This document shows, piece by piece, positions 17,418 to 26,018 of a DNA stretch of 64,000 nucleotides. The notes beneath the pieces were generated by a model. The model was not told the origin of the DNA, searched no databases, and saw only the letters and a program-made list of their open reading frames with translations. Numbering within the stretch: position 1 is the first letter of the stretch; each line of letters starts with the position of its first letter. The DNA is from Colwellia sp. GTDB taxonomy: Bacteria > Pseudomonadota > Gammaproteobacteria > Enterobacterales > Alteromonadaceae. Where the stretch lies: NCBI GenBank assembly GCA_013215295.1, contig JABSOZ010000005.1:310001-374000 (forward strand). The letters are read 5' to 3'. The position numbers and the translations under genes were made by a program.

Positions 17418-17580
17418 CCTAGAATCAGCAGTAGAAACACGAAAAATAGCGGCACCCACTGATGCACCTAGCTATGCAAAAGAAATTTTCATCACCAATA
17501 AGGTGATACCAAATTTTTTAGCTACGCTATGCACACCATTGGTCACCGCTCTTTTCACGATTTCAACTGCTGAATCTAGG
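17418..17580. repeat. Palindromic hairpin element, 163 bp
   Basis: The left arm 17418-17496 and the right arm 17502-17580 are equal in length (79 bases each) and largely complementary, with a 5-base loop AATAA. The ends are CCTAGAATCAGCAGT and its complement-like ACTGCTGAATCTAGG. It fills the paaZ-paaG gap and could fold into one long RNA hairpin. It resembles a miniature inverted-repeat element without coding capacity. In the transcript it may stabilise or separate paaZ from paaG. Confidence 0.8.
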
Positions 17581-17602
17581 GTAAACTAAAAGAGATTTTA
17601 AC

Positions 17603-18394
17603 ATGACATTTGAAACCATTATCTATCAAGTCAATAAAGGTGTAGCTACGCTTACCTTTAATCGCCCAAGTACCTTAAATAGCTTTAATACTTTAATGCA
17701 TGAAGAAGTGCGTCAAGCGATGAAAGATGTGCGCATCAATAAAGAGGTGCGTTGTTTGGTGATCACTGCCGCAGGTCGTGGCTTTTGTGCCGGACAAGAC
17801 TTAAGTGATCGTTCCGTCGCAGTAACGGACGAAGCGCCTGATTTAGGCGAGTCGGTTGAGAAAAATTACAACCCACTCATTCGTAGCATCATGACACTCG
17901 AAAAACCGGTGATTTGTGCGGTTAATGGTGTAGCAGCAGGAGCTGGTGCAAGCATCGCCTTAGCCTGTGATATTGTTATTGCCGCCCGTAGTGCTAAGTT
18001 CGTGCAAGTATTTTGCAAAATCGGTTTAGTCCCTGACTCAGGTGGTACTTTTAATTTACCGCGCGCATTAGGTTTACCGCGTGCTAAAGGTTTGGCCTTA
18101 CTCGGTGATAAATTATCAGCCGAGCAAGCAATGAACTGGGGCATGATCTGGCAATGTGTTGATGATGAAGCATTAATGACTGAAACATTAACCATGGCAG
18201 AACATCTTGCGACGCAGCCAACTAAAGGCTTAGCGATGATAAAAAAATTACTTAACGACTCTTTTTCTAATCCATTGCATCTGCAATTAGAACTTGAAAA
18301 AGAAGCAATGCGTACCTTAGGTCAAACGGCTGATTATCAAGAAGGTGTAAGTGCCTTTATGGAAAAACGTACACCTAGTTTTAAAGGTGAGTAA
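17603..18394 (+). CDS. paaG: PaaG, ring 1,2-epoxyphenylacetyl-CoA isomerase
   Basis: This 263-aa crotonase-fold protein converts ring-1,2-epoxyphenylacetyl-CoA to oxepin-CoA. It has the motif GRGFCAGQDLSDR (residues about 56-68), an oxyanion-hole region VNGVAAGAGASIALACDIVIAA in two parts, and the catalytic acid region KIGLVPDSGGTFNLPR. These features and the GRGFCAGQDL signature separate it from ordinary enoyl-CoA hydratases. It is separated from paaZ by the hairpin element and from paaJ by another repeat element. Confidence 0.93.
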   Translation: MTFETIIYQVNKGVATLTFNRPSTLNSFNTLMHEEVRQAMKDVRINKEVRCLVITAAGRGFCAGQDLSDRSVAVTDEAPDLGESVEKNYNPLIRSIMTLEKPVICAVNGVAAGAGASIALACDIVIAARSAKFVQVFCKIGLVPDSGGTFNLPRALGLPRAKGLALLGDKLSAEQAMNWGMIWQCVDDEALMTETLTMAEHLATQPTKGLAMIKKLLNDSFSNPLHLQLELEKEAMRTLGQTADYQEGVSAFMEKRTPSFKGE

Positions 18395-18402
18395 TCCGAT
18401 AG

Positions 18403-18671
18403 CTAATACCAAGTCCATTAAGTTAGTTCCCACTCAGAGCTTGCCAGCGGTTTGAGAACAAATAGAATTTTTTGTCCATAGTCACTCTATATTAAAGAAA
18501 TTTTGTGCGGTTATCGAATCGCTGGAAAGCTCCCGAAGGGCGAGTTTAAAAGGCTTACATGCTGCGTTATTGATTTTGATAAGGGAATAACCATTATCTA
18601 CAATCAATGCCTTGCCTCTAAGCCTTTTAACTCTCGCTGAGTGGGAAGAAACTTATTGGAATTGGTATAAG
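18403..18671. repeat. MITE-like element, about 268 bp, between paaG and paaJ
   Basis: The gap of 320 bases between paaG and paaJ is almost filled by an element with terminal inverted repeats: TAATACCAAGTCCATTAAGT at the left, matched by the complement of ACTTATTGGAATTGGTATAA at the right, continuing into TTCCCACTCAG. An inner palindrome at 18578-18598 (GATAAGGGAA to CCATTATC) is identical to one in the element at 59070-59381. No coding capacity is seen. Confidence 0.75.
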
Positions 18672-18714
18672 TATCTATATTTAAGCAGTAAAGCTTAAGA
18701 AGTAAGGAATTAAC

Positions 18715-19917
18715 ATGACAGATGCATTTATTTGTGACGCGATCAGAACACCTTTTGGTCGCTATGGCGGTTCATTAGCTAGCGTTAGAGCTGATGATTT
18801 AGGCGCAATACCAATGCGCGCCCTGATGGAGCGTAATCCGGCTGTCGATTGGACTGCTGTAGATGATGTTTATTACGGCTGTGCTAACCAAGCAGGTGAA
18901 GATAACCGAAACGTTGCACGTATGAGTGCACTTTTGGCCGGTTTGCCGATTGAAGTGCCGGGTATTACTCTTAACCGTCTTTGTGGTTCAGGTCTTGATG
19001 CCGTTGGTACGGGGGCTCGTGCGATTAAAAGTGGTGAAGCCGATTTAATTATCGCGGGTGGCGTCGAGTCGATGTCACGTGCGCCATTTGTAATGGGCAA
19101 AGCTGACAGTGCTTACAGTCGGCAAGCGGCGATGTACGACACCACACTCGGTTGGCGCTTTGTTAATAAGTTGATGGAAAAGCAATACGGCGTTGATTCT
19201 ATGCCTGAAACTGCTGAAAACGTGGCCGAACAATTTAATATTGACCGTGCCTCGCAAGATGCTTTTGCTTTTGAAAGTCAGCAACGCGCTGCTAAAGCAC
19301 AAGCAGAGGGTATTTTTGCACAAGAAATTGTCCCTGTTATTATTCCGCAACGCAAAAAAGATGATGTGGTTTTTGAGCACGATGAGCACTTAAGGCTTAG
19401 TCCTATTGAGACATTAGCTAAATTATCGACACCATTTCGTGACGGTGGTAGTGTTACCGCAGGCAATGCGTCTGGGGTAAATGATGGTGCTTGTGCTTTG
19501 TTATTAGCTTCGGCAGCAGGCATTAAAAAACATGGTTTAACCCCTAAAGCACGTATTGTTGCTATGGCTTCATCTGGATTAGCACCAAGAATTATGGGTT
19601 ACGGCCCAGTATCGGCAACCAGAAAAGTTCTCGACAAGGCAGGCTTAACGTTAGCGCAAATGGATGTTATCGAATTAAACGAAGCATTTGCTGCCCAAGG
19701 ATTAGCGGTACTACGTGAATTAGGTCTTAAAGACAACGAAGCCCATGTTAACCCCAATGGTGGTGCTATTGCCCTAGGTCATCCTTTAGGTGCTAGTGGT
19801 GCACGCTTAGTGACGACTGCCATGTATCAACTTCATCGGACCAAGGGTCGTTATGCTTTATGTACTATGTGTATCGGAGTTGGTCAAGGTATTGCGATTA
19901 TCATTGAACGGGTATAA
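18715..19917 (+). CDS. paaJ: PaaJ, 3-oxoadipyl-CoA / 3-oxo-5,6-dehydrosuberyl-CoA thiolase
   Basis: This 400-aa thiolase carries out two beta-ketothiolase steps of phenylacetate breakdown, releasing acetyl-CoA and finally succinyl-CoA. It has the nucleophilic cysteine in LNRLCGSGLDAVGTGAR (about residue 90), the NEAFAAQGLAVLREL motif, the histidine motif GGAIALGHPLGASGAR, and the second cysteine in CTMCIGVGQG. It starts MTDAFICDAIRTPFGRYGG, matching PaaJ/PcaF. The three plus-strand catabolic genes end here with a terminator. Confidence 0.93.
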   Translation: MTDAFICDAIRTPFGRYGGSLASVRADDLGAIPMRALMERNPAVDWTAVDDVYYGCANQAGEDNRNVARMSALLAGLPIEVPGITLNRLCGSGLDAVGTGARAIKSGEADLIIAGGVESMSRAPFVMGKADSAYSRQAAMYDTTLGWRFVNKLMEKQYGVDSMPETAENVAEQFNIDRASQDAFAFESQQRAAKAQAEGIFAQEIVPVIIPQRKKDDVVFEHDEHLRLSPIETLAKLSTPFRDGGSVTAGNASGVNDGACALLLASAAGIKKHGLTPKARIVAMASSGLAPRIMGYGPVSATRKVLDKAGLTLAQMDVIELNEAFAAQGLAVLRELGLKDNEAHVNPNGGAIALGHPLGASGARLVTTAMYQLHRTKGRYALCTMCIGVGQGIAIIIERV

Positions 19918-19937
19918 ATAAATTTAGTGATAATTTT

Positions 19938-19972
19938 AAAGCAGTAATTTGAAGTGATTACTGCTTTTTTTT
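19938..19972 (+). terminator. Rho-independent terminator after paaJ
   Basis: GCAGTAAT (19941-19948) pairs with ATTACTGC (19957-19964) around an 8-base loop and is followed by eight Ts. It lies 20 bases after the paaJ stop and separates paaX from the catabolic operon. Confidence 0.85.
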
Positions 19973-20142
19973 GGTCCGTTATACACAACTTAAGTGCTTA
20001 TATAAATATTGTTTTGTTAATGTTAATTAAGTGATGAATTACTTGATTTACGAGGGATTACCACAAGAATGAGTTCCTCTTTAAAACGATTTTCGTTACA
20101 ATTATGTGTACATTAATGAATAAAAAAGTCCTTTATAGGTGA

Positions 20143-21042
20143 ATGAATATCGACCTGATTAAACAACATATTAAAAATTCTAAAATCAGTTGTACTTCTA
20201 TGGTAGTGACTGTTTTTGGAGATACAGTGTCGCAACATGGTCACTGGATTTGGCTATCAAGTTTAATTCAATCACTTGAGCCATTTGGTTTTAATGAACG
20301 TCAAGTGCGTACTTCTGTTTATCGCTTAGTACAAAGTAACTGGTTACAAGTAAAGAAAGTAGGGCGATGCAGTTATTATGCTTATACAGATTTTGCCACC
20401 GGACATTATGAAAAAGCAGCGAGAAGAATTTATGCCCAAGGTCTATCGACATGGGATCATACTTGGACATTAGTATTACCTGTGTCTGTGCCTGAAAATA
20501 AAAAAGAAGAGTTTCGTAAAAGTTTATTTTGGTTAGGTTTTAATACTCTATCTAGTGCTTTATATACTCACCCATCCTCAGAGCGCACTTCATTGGATGA
20601 ATTAATCAAAGAGCAGGATTTAGTTAACGATGTCGTTATCCTTAATGCGAAGACTGATGATGAAAACTCGTATGCAGTCATAAAAGCATTAGTTAAAAGT
20701 CGATGGAAATTGTCTGATCTTGAAAGCTATTACCAAGAATTTTTAGATTTTTATCAGCCAATATACCAAAGCATTACCGCAAAGCTTCCAGACTTATCGG
20801 TATGCTTTTTACTACGTTCTACAATGATTCATGACTTTCGTCGTATATTGTTACGCGATCCTGATTTCCCGAGTGAAATGTTACCGGAAAGTTGGGTAGG
20901 ACATGAAGTACATGCTCTCGTGAATAAAAGTTATAAACTGTTATCGAGGGATTCACTGGCATATATACAGCAAAACATGAAAAATGAGCAAGGGCAAGTG
21001 CCCGCTGCAAGTAGCAATTTTCAGACGCGTTTTGCTGATTAA
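20143..21042 (+). CDS. paaX: PaaX, phenylacetyl-CoA-responsive repressor
   Basis: This 299-aa GntR-like winged-helix regulator contains an N-terminal helix-turn-helix region (FGFNERQVRTSVYRLVQSNW), the PaaX family core (WDHTWTLVLPVSVPE) and a C-terminal part with DFRRILLRDPDFPSEMLPE and the WVG motif. In E. coli PaaX represses paa promoters and is released by phenylacetyl-CoA. It is transcribed separately after the paaJ terminator, and the two operators proposed at 15259-15299 and 28142-28180 would be its targets. Confidence 0.93.
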   Translation: MNIDLIKQHIKNSKISCTSMVVTVFGDTVSQHGHWIWLSSLIQSLEPFGFNERQVRTSVYRLVQSNWLQVKKVGRCSYYAYTDFATGHYEKAARRIYAQGLSTWDHTWTLVLPVSVPENKKEEFRKSLFWLGFNTLSSALYTHPSSERTSLDELIKEQDLVNDVVILNAKTDDENSYAVIKALVKSRWKLSDLESYYQEFLDFYQPIYQSITAKLPDLSVCFLLRSTMIHDFRRILLRDPDFPSEMLPESWVGHEVHALVNKSYKLLSRDSLAYIQQNMKNEQGQVPAASSNFQTRFAD

Positions 21043-21092
21043 TGCCTTGCTTTACTCATGGTCTGAAGAGCTCGTATAAAATTGCTTTAGCG

Positions 21093-21680
21093 CTAGACTT
21101 TTGGTTTATGTGTAGACTGTTGAAAACGCGGGCGGTTTTCTTGCACCTGCGCAAGGGGCGATACTTCACGTAAGCTACTAATACAGCGTTGCGCCAACTG
21201 AGTATATTCAGCCGTGCCCTTACTTTTCCAGTCAACTTCTTGCTCGGTTAGTTGTTTAAGTACTTTTGCTGGAGTGCCGACCACTAAACTGCGTGGCTCG
21301 CAGCTAAATTTTGCTTTAACAAAAGCACTGGCGGCAATAAACGATTCTGCGCCAATAATGGCATCATCCATTATGACGGAGTTCATGCCCACTAATGAAT
21401 TTTCACCGATACGACAACCATGTAATACGGCACTATGACCAATATGGCTAAACGGCTCAAGATGGCAATCTTTACCTGGGAAGCTGTGTAATACGCAGCA
21501 ATCTTGCACATTACTGTTTTTATCGACGTAAATTCGGCCAAAGTCAGCACGTAATACCGCATTTGGTCCGATGTAACAATTGGCCTCAATGATCACATCA
21601 CCAATAATTTCAGCACTCGGGTGGACAAAACTTGTTGGGTGAATAACCGGAATAAAATCATCAATTGCATAAATTGGCAT
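21093..21680 (-). CDS. paaY: PaaY, hexapeptide-repeat thioesterase / gamma-carbonic-anhydrase-like protein
   Basis: This 195-aa left-handed beta-helix protein has hexapeptide repeats (VIIEANCYIGPNAVLRADFG, IGHSAVLHGCRIGENSLVGM). The family motifs HSFPGKDCHLEPFSHIGHSA and VDWKSKGTAEYTQLAQRC identify PaaY. In E. coli PaaY is a thioesterase that clears dead-end paa CoA intermediates and works with PaaX. It is the last gene of the minus-strand paa operon, 69 bases after the fusion enzyme, and its stop lies 50 bases from the convergent paaX stop. Confidence 0.92.
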   Translation of the reverse strand: MPIYAIDDFIPVIHPTSFVHPSAEIIGDVIIEANCYIGPNAVLRADFGRIYVDKNSNVQDCCVLHSFPGKDCHLEPFSHIGHSAVLHGCRIGENSLVGMNSVIMDDAIIGAESFIAASAFVKAKFSCEPRSLVVGTPAKVLKQLTEQEVDWKSKGTAEYTQLAQRCISSLREVSPLAQVQENRPRFQQSTHKPKV

Positions 21681-21749
21681 CGAAGTTCCTTAATTTCTCT
21701 TGATAACTTAGAATCCAGCTAAGTCTATTAGCTGGATTCTAGGTTTTTA

Positions 21750-23831
21750 TTAATCTAATAACGTAAGATCTACATCTGGCCAGATTTGTTGACCAAATTG
21801 TGCTCTTAATTGTGCAAGCTGCTCTGCAACAGCGGTTTTACCTAATTGCTTTGCTTGAAACATCGGTCCGCCTTTATAGCGCGGAAAACCATAACCGTGC
21901 AACCAAATTGCGTCAATATCGGATAGCTGTTGTACAATGCCTTCTTTAAACAGTGAAAGACCTTCACTGATCAACGCAAATAATGCTCGTTGTACGATTT
22001 CTTCATCACTAAATTCGCGTTGGTTAATAGCAAGTTTTTGCGCCGTTTGTTGCAAAAGCTCTGCAACTTCAGGAGCCGCGTGCTTTTTACCGTTTTCGTC
22101 ATATTGATAAAAACCTGCTTGGGTTTTTCTACCTAAGCGCTTTGCTTCAACCAAGGTCGCTGCCGCTCTAAAATAACCTTTATCATGTGCTGGGAAAGGT
22201 TGTGCACTACGGGCATTATGACCAATATCAATACCAGATAAATCTTGTACAGCCAATGGTCCCATTGCCATACCCCATGATGTCATTGCGTTATCAATTT
22301 GTGCTACATCGGCGCCTTCAAGCAACATTTGCTGCACTTCACGGCCATAACGGGTATACATGCGATTACCAGCAAAACCAAAACAAACACCGACTAAGAC
22401 CGAAATTTTCTTCAATTGTTTACCTACTTGCATTGCCGTGGCAATAACTTGCTCACTGGTATGCTCAGCTTTAACAATTTCTAATAATTTCATGATATTA
22501 GCGGGGCTAAAAAAGTGCATGCCGACTAATTGTTCGGGTCTTGAAATAGACGCAGCAATTTCATTAATATCTAAATAAGAGGTGTTGGTTGCAAATACCG
22601 TATCTGGACGACAAACGCTGGTCAGCTTTTTGAATAATTCTTTTTTAACATTGATGTCTTCAAACACCGCTTCAAGCACTAAATCACATTCGCTTAATGA
22701 TTGGTAATCAACACTGCCACTGAGGTTAGCTAAACAAGTATCGGCTACTTGTTGGCCCATTCTGCCGCGTTTAACGTTACTGACAAAATTTGCTTTGATA
22801 CGGCCTAAACCCGCTTCAAGGGCTTCACTTGATTGCTCGATTAACTGCACGGTAAAGTTGGCGGCTAAAAATGACGTAGCAATACCAGAGCCCATATTAC
22901 CGCCACCGATAATACCAACCAGGCTAACTTTTTGTGCGTCAGCATTAATTTTCTTCAGTGGTTTTGAGGTTTGCTTTTCTGCGCCAAAAGCATGAATTAA
23001 TGCTTTTGATTGTGGCGAACCACGTAAGGCTAAAAATCGCTGACGCTCAACGGCCATACCATCGCTTATATTCATCGATTGAGTTTGCTCAAGTACCTCA
23101 AACGCGGCAACAGGCGCTTCTTTACCACGTGCTCTTTTAATGACATTTGCTTTTGCCGCAAGCCAATCAAAACCATCACTGTTGACTAACATTTCGCCAA
23201 TACGGCGCGGCTCTAAGTTATCATTATCAATGAGCTGCTCTGCAAAAATAATGCTTTGTGCGTCTAGTTCTTGAGTATCATTACCTTCAACAATGACATC
23301 GAATAAACCTGAACGAGTTAACGTAGAAACACTAACATGTTGACCTGAAGTGATCATCGTTAGCGCTTGTTCTGGGCCAACAACGCGCATAAGTCGTTGA
23401 GTACCACCTGCACCAGGGATAAGTCCTAAATTCACCTCTGGCATACCAACTTTAGCTTTAGATAAAGCAACGCGGTAATGACAAGCTAATGCAACTTCAA
23501 AGCCGCCACCTAAAGAAGTACCAAATAATGAAGCGATCACCGGTTTGTTACATGCTTCAATGCGATTCACAACATCAGGTAAGTAAGGCTGTGTTGGCGG
23601 TTGACCAAATTCTTTAATATCAGCACCGGCAATAAAAGTTCTACCTTCACAACGGATAATAATCGCTTTTACCGCATGGTCAGCTTCTAAACGTGCAATG
23701 GCGTTGATTAAACCCTGTCGAACCGCTTGTGATAAAGCATTTACAGGTGCGTAATTGATGGTAATAATACCAAGGTTATCTTGTTGTTTTATGCTAACAA
23801 CATCGTGAGTAATTGCTGATTCTGTCGTCAT
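21750..23831 (-). CDS. Enoyl-CoA hydratase / 3-hydroxyacyl-CoA dehydrogenase fusion (PaaF plus PaaH role)
   Basis: This 693-aa multifunctional enzyme has an N-terminal crotonase domain with FIAGADIKEFG, SLGGGFEVALACHYRVA and the catalytic region PEVNLGLIPGAGGTQRL. The second half is a 3-hydroxyacyl-CoA dehydrogenase with the NAD Rossmann motif GIIGGGNMGSGIATSF and the catalytic histidine in VGMHFFSPANIMKLLE, followed by two C-terminal domains. It lies where paaF and paaH are found in E. coli, and neither exists separately here, so it probably does both steps on 2,3-dehydroadipyl-CoA. A fatty-acid role (FadJ-like) is the alternative. Confidence 0.87.
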   Translation of the reverse strand: MTTESAITHDVVSIKQQDNLGIITINYAPVNALSQAVRQGLINAIARLEADHAVKAIIIRCEGRTFIAGADIKEFGQPPTQPYLPDVVNRIEACNKPVIASLFGTSLGGGFEVALACHYRVALSKAKVGMPEVNLGLIPGAGGTQRLMRVVGPEQALTMITSGQHVSVSTLTRSGLFDVIVEGNDTQELDAQSIIFAEQLIDNDNLEPRRIGEMLVNSDGFDWLAAKANVIKRARGKEAPVAAFEVLEQTQSMNISDGMAVERQRFLALRGSPQSKALIHAFGAEKQTSKPLKKINADAQKVSLVGIIGGGNMGSGIATSFLAANFTVQLIEQSSEALEAGLGRIKANFVSNVKRGRMGQQVADTCLANLSGSVDYQSLSECDLVLEAVFEDINVKKELFKKLTSVCRPDTVFATNTSYLDINEIAASISRPEQLVGMHFFSPANIMKLLEIVKAEHTSEQVIATAMQVGKQLKKISVLVGVCFGFAGNRMYTRYGREVQQMLLEGADVAQIDNAMTSWGMAMGPLAVQDLSGIDIGHNARSAQPFPAHDKGYFRAAATLVEAKRLGRKTQAGFYQYDENGKKHAAPEVAELLQQTAQKLAINQREFSDEEIVQRALFALISEGLSLFKEGIVQQLSDIDAIWLHGYGFPRYKGGPMFQAKQLGKTAVAEQLAQLRAQFGQQIWPDVDLTLLD

Positions 23832-23905
23832 TTTATTTATTCTACTGTTGAGTTATGGCGCTTATTTTAAGCGATATTTTTAAGCGAAAATTATAAGCTT
23901 TAGGT

Positions 23906-24232
23906 TTAGGCGATGATTTCACTAAAGGAAATTTGTGGCTCAATATTAGTAAAATTTTTAATATCAGCCATGACTGCTGCGCCTTGGTTTTTAAATGCTT
24001 GCTTAACACTGTCAATTGAATCAAAAAATAAATAGCCCGCGGCAATAAAGCTTGCAGGTTGCTTTGAAGATAAACTTATACCTTTGTCTATTTGCCAATG
24101 ACTTAAACCAAATTCACGGTATAACTCATTAACTAAAGGTAAGTGCTTAGTATGGTAATAATCCAAATCAAAGGTATGTGCCTGGTCTGATCCGTTACTA
24201 GCTTGTGGGTAAATAATACTGACTCTGATCAT
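23906..24232 (-). CDS. EthD family protein in the paa operon
   Basis: This 108-aa protein has the EthD ferredoxin-like fold pattern: MIRVSIIYPQ, then DYYHTKHLPLVNEL with the conserved histidines, and a C-terminal FKNQGAAVMADIKNFTNIEP. EthD proteins are small dimers of uncertain role, first found in a cytochrome P450 ether-degradation operon. It lies between paaE and the hydratase/dehydrogenase fusion in the same orientation, so it is likely co-transcribed with paaABCDE. It is not part of the E. coli paa set. A role in handling an unstable or toxic ring-opening intermediate is possible. Confidence 0.8.
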   Translation of the reverse strand: MIRVSIIYPQASNGSDQAHTFDLDYYHTKHLPLVNELYREFGLSHWQIDKGISLSSKQPASFIAAGYLFFDSIDSVKQAFKNQGAAVMADIKNFTNIEPQISFSEIIA

Positions 24233-24356
24233 AACGACTCTCTATAATTTGACTCTAAAATACTGTAAATAAAAAGATACTGGCTAATAGCAAGGATAGG
24301 CAGGAGATAATACGTGTACTTATCTTATTGACTATCCTTAAACGCGTTTAGAAAGC

Positions 24357-25442
24357 TTAGATGTCAAAATCGATTTCTACATCATCAGAAATAGGGTGAG
24401 CTTGACAGGTTAAGATCATTCCTTCGGCTACTTCTTCTTCGGTTAACGAATGGTTGAGATCCATTTCCACTTTACCTTTAACTACTTTCGCTTTACAGGT
24501 TGCACAAACCCCTCCTTTACAAGAGTAAGGCAAGTCAGCACCATTTTCCATGGCGGCATCTAATATAGTGTCACCACCCATAGCCAATTCAAGGAAGGTT
24601 TTTCTGCCGGCAACTTTAATGGAAACAGTACTGATTTTTTTACCGTATTGTGCAACACGATCGGCTTGTTTATCTGCCATTTCTTTAGCTGCTGAGCCAG
24701 AAAAGAATAATTCATAGTGAATGTGGTCTTCGCCAAATCCCCAGAATTTAAGTGCGGTTTCAACTTCGTTGATCATTTCTTCAGGACCACAAAGGAAAAC
24801 ATCACTGAATGCTTTTAGCTCAATAATACGCGCTTGATCTAAGTCGATTAGTTTTTGCGCGCTAATACGACCATTAAATAATTCGGCTTCATGTTCTTCA
24901 CGAGTAAATAAATTAACCCATTCAAAACGGTCGATATTTTCGTTTTTAATGAAAGATATATTTTCTCGAAACATCATGAGTGGCGTTGATTTATTACCAT
25001 AAATGAGTGTTACTTTCGATTTAGGCTCTATCGCTAAAATTGAACGAATATGCGATAAAATCGGAGTGATACCACTACCAACCGCGACAAATAAATAGTG
25101 ATTTTCATTGCTATCAGACAATTCAGTGTAAAAATGGCCTTGTGGCGGCATAACTTCCATCGTCATACCTACTGCTAATTCATCATTGGCAAAGTTAGAG
25201 AATAATCCGTCCTCTATGCGTTTAATCCCCACTTGTAAACGCTGCTCGGTTACCGAGTTACAAATAGAATATGAACGACGAACATCTTCACCGTTAATGT
25301 CGGCTTTTAAGGTTAAATGCTGACCTTGGTGATAAGTAAAACTTTCTTTTAATGCTTTGGGTACATCAAAGCTTAAGGCAACTGCATCTTTAGTAAGTCG
25401 CTCGACAGCTGAAATGGTTAATAGATGAAATTCAGTACTCAT
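24357..25442 (-). CDS. paaE: PaaE, phenylacetyl-CoA epoxidase reductase subunit
   Basis: This 361-aa protein passes electrons from NADPH to the diiron oxygenase PaaA. The order of domains is FAD-binding (RRSYSICNSV), NAD-binding (FVAVGSGITPILSHIRSIL and the CGPEEMINE motif), and a C-terminal plant-type 2Fe-2S ferredoxin with the cysteines in CKGGVCATC and the last one in LTCQAHP. It follows paaD with 14 bases between, so the epoxidase genes paaABCDE form one unit. All cofactor motifs are intact. Confidence 0.95.
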   Translation of the reverse strand: MSTEFHLLTISAVERLTKDAVALSFDVPKALKESFTYHQGQHLTLKADINGEDVRRSYSICNSVTEQRLQVGIKRIEDGLFSNFANDELAVGMTMEVMPPQGHFYTELSDSNENHYLFVAVGSGITPILSHIRSILAIEPKSKVTLIYGNKSTPLMMFRENISFIKNENIDRFEWVNLFTREEHEAELFNGRISAQKLIDLDQARIIELKAFSDVFLCGPEEMINEVETALKFWGFGEDHIHYELFFSGSAAKEMADKQADRVAQYGKKISTVSIKVAGRKTFLELAMGGDTILDAAMENGADLPYSCKGGVCATCKAKVVKGKVEMDLNHSLTEEEVAEGMILTCQAHPISDDVEIDFDI

Positions 25443-25456
25443 ATCATTCTCTTTAA

Positions 25457-26011
25457 TTAAAGATTCTTAAAATAATCAAACACTTCTGAACACGACAGAC
25501 AACGATACATGGCTTTACAAGCAGTCGAACCAAATTGGCTTAATACTTCTGTTTCACCGCTACCACAAACGGGGCAGTCAACGTTGTCATGTTCATTCGG
25601 TGGTGCAATGCTTAACGCTCGCAACTGTTTTTTTCCGTTAGGCGATATCATGTCAGTTGACCAAGCGGGTGCCAGTATTACGGCTACTTTAACTTGGTTG
25701 AAACCAGCGTTATTAAGGGCTTTTATCGCATCTTCACTCATCGCATCAACAGCAGGGCAACCACTATAGGTTGGGGTGATCACAACCGTAATTTGTTGAT
25801 TGTTGCTGGCATCATTACTGACTTGTACATCTTGCAATACCCCCAGATCCCACAGCGTTAAACCGGGTAACTCTGGGTCGCATACTTGATCAAGAATGTC
25901 CCATAACTCACCGCACACTGAATCTGCTCGAAAACACCTGCGCTTAGCAAATGCAGGATGAAGTGTCGGGATGATATGCTCAGCATTGGGTTTTATCGAT
26001 GCACTTGTCAT
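25457..26011 (-). CDS. paaD: PaaD, phenylacetyl-CoA epoxidase assembly protein
   Basis: This 184-aa protein has an N-terminal DUF59/MIP18-type domain (WDILDQVCDPELPGLTLWDL, TPTYSGCPAVDAMSED) and a C-terminal four-cysteine zinc finger (CPVCGSGETEVL, CKAMYRCLSC). PaaD is needed for maturation of the epoxidase, probably of Fe-S centres. It is within the paaABCDE order, 7 bases after paaC. Confidence 0.94.
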   Translation of the reverse strand: MTSASIKPNAEHIIPTLHPAFAKRRCFRADSVCGELWDILDQVCDPELPGLTLWDLGVLQDVQVSNDASNNQQITVVITPTYSGCPAVDAMSEDAIKALNNAGFNQVKVAVILAPAWSTDMISPNGKKQLRALSIAPPNEHDNVDCPVCGSGETEVLSQFGSTACKAMYRCLSCSEVFDYFKNL

Positions 26012-26018
26012 AAGGTTA

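Noticed and set aside
19075-19389. Antisense frame of 104 codons in paaJ
   Set aside because: It is a shadow of the conserved thiolase gene, with no start signal or recognisable domain.
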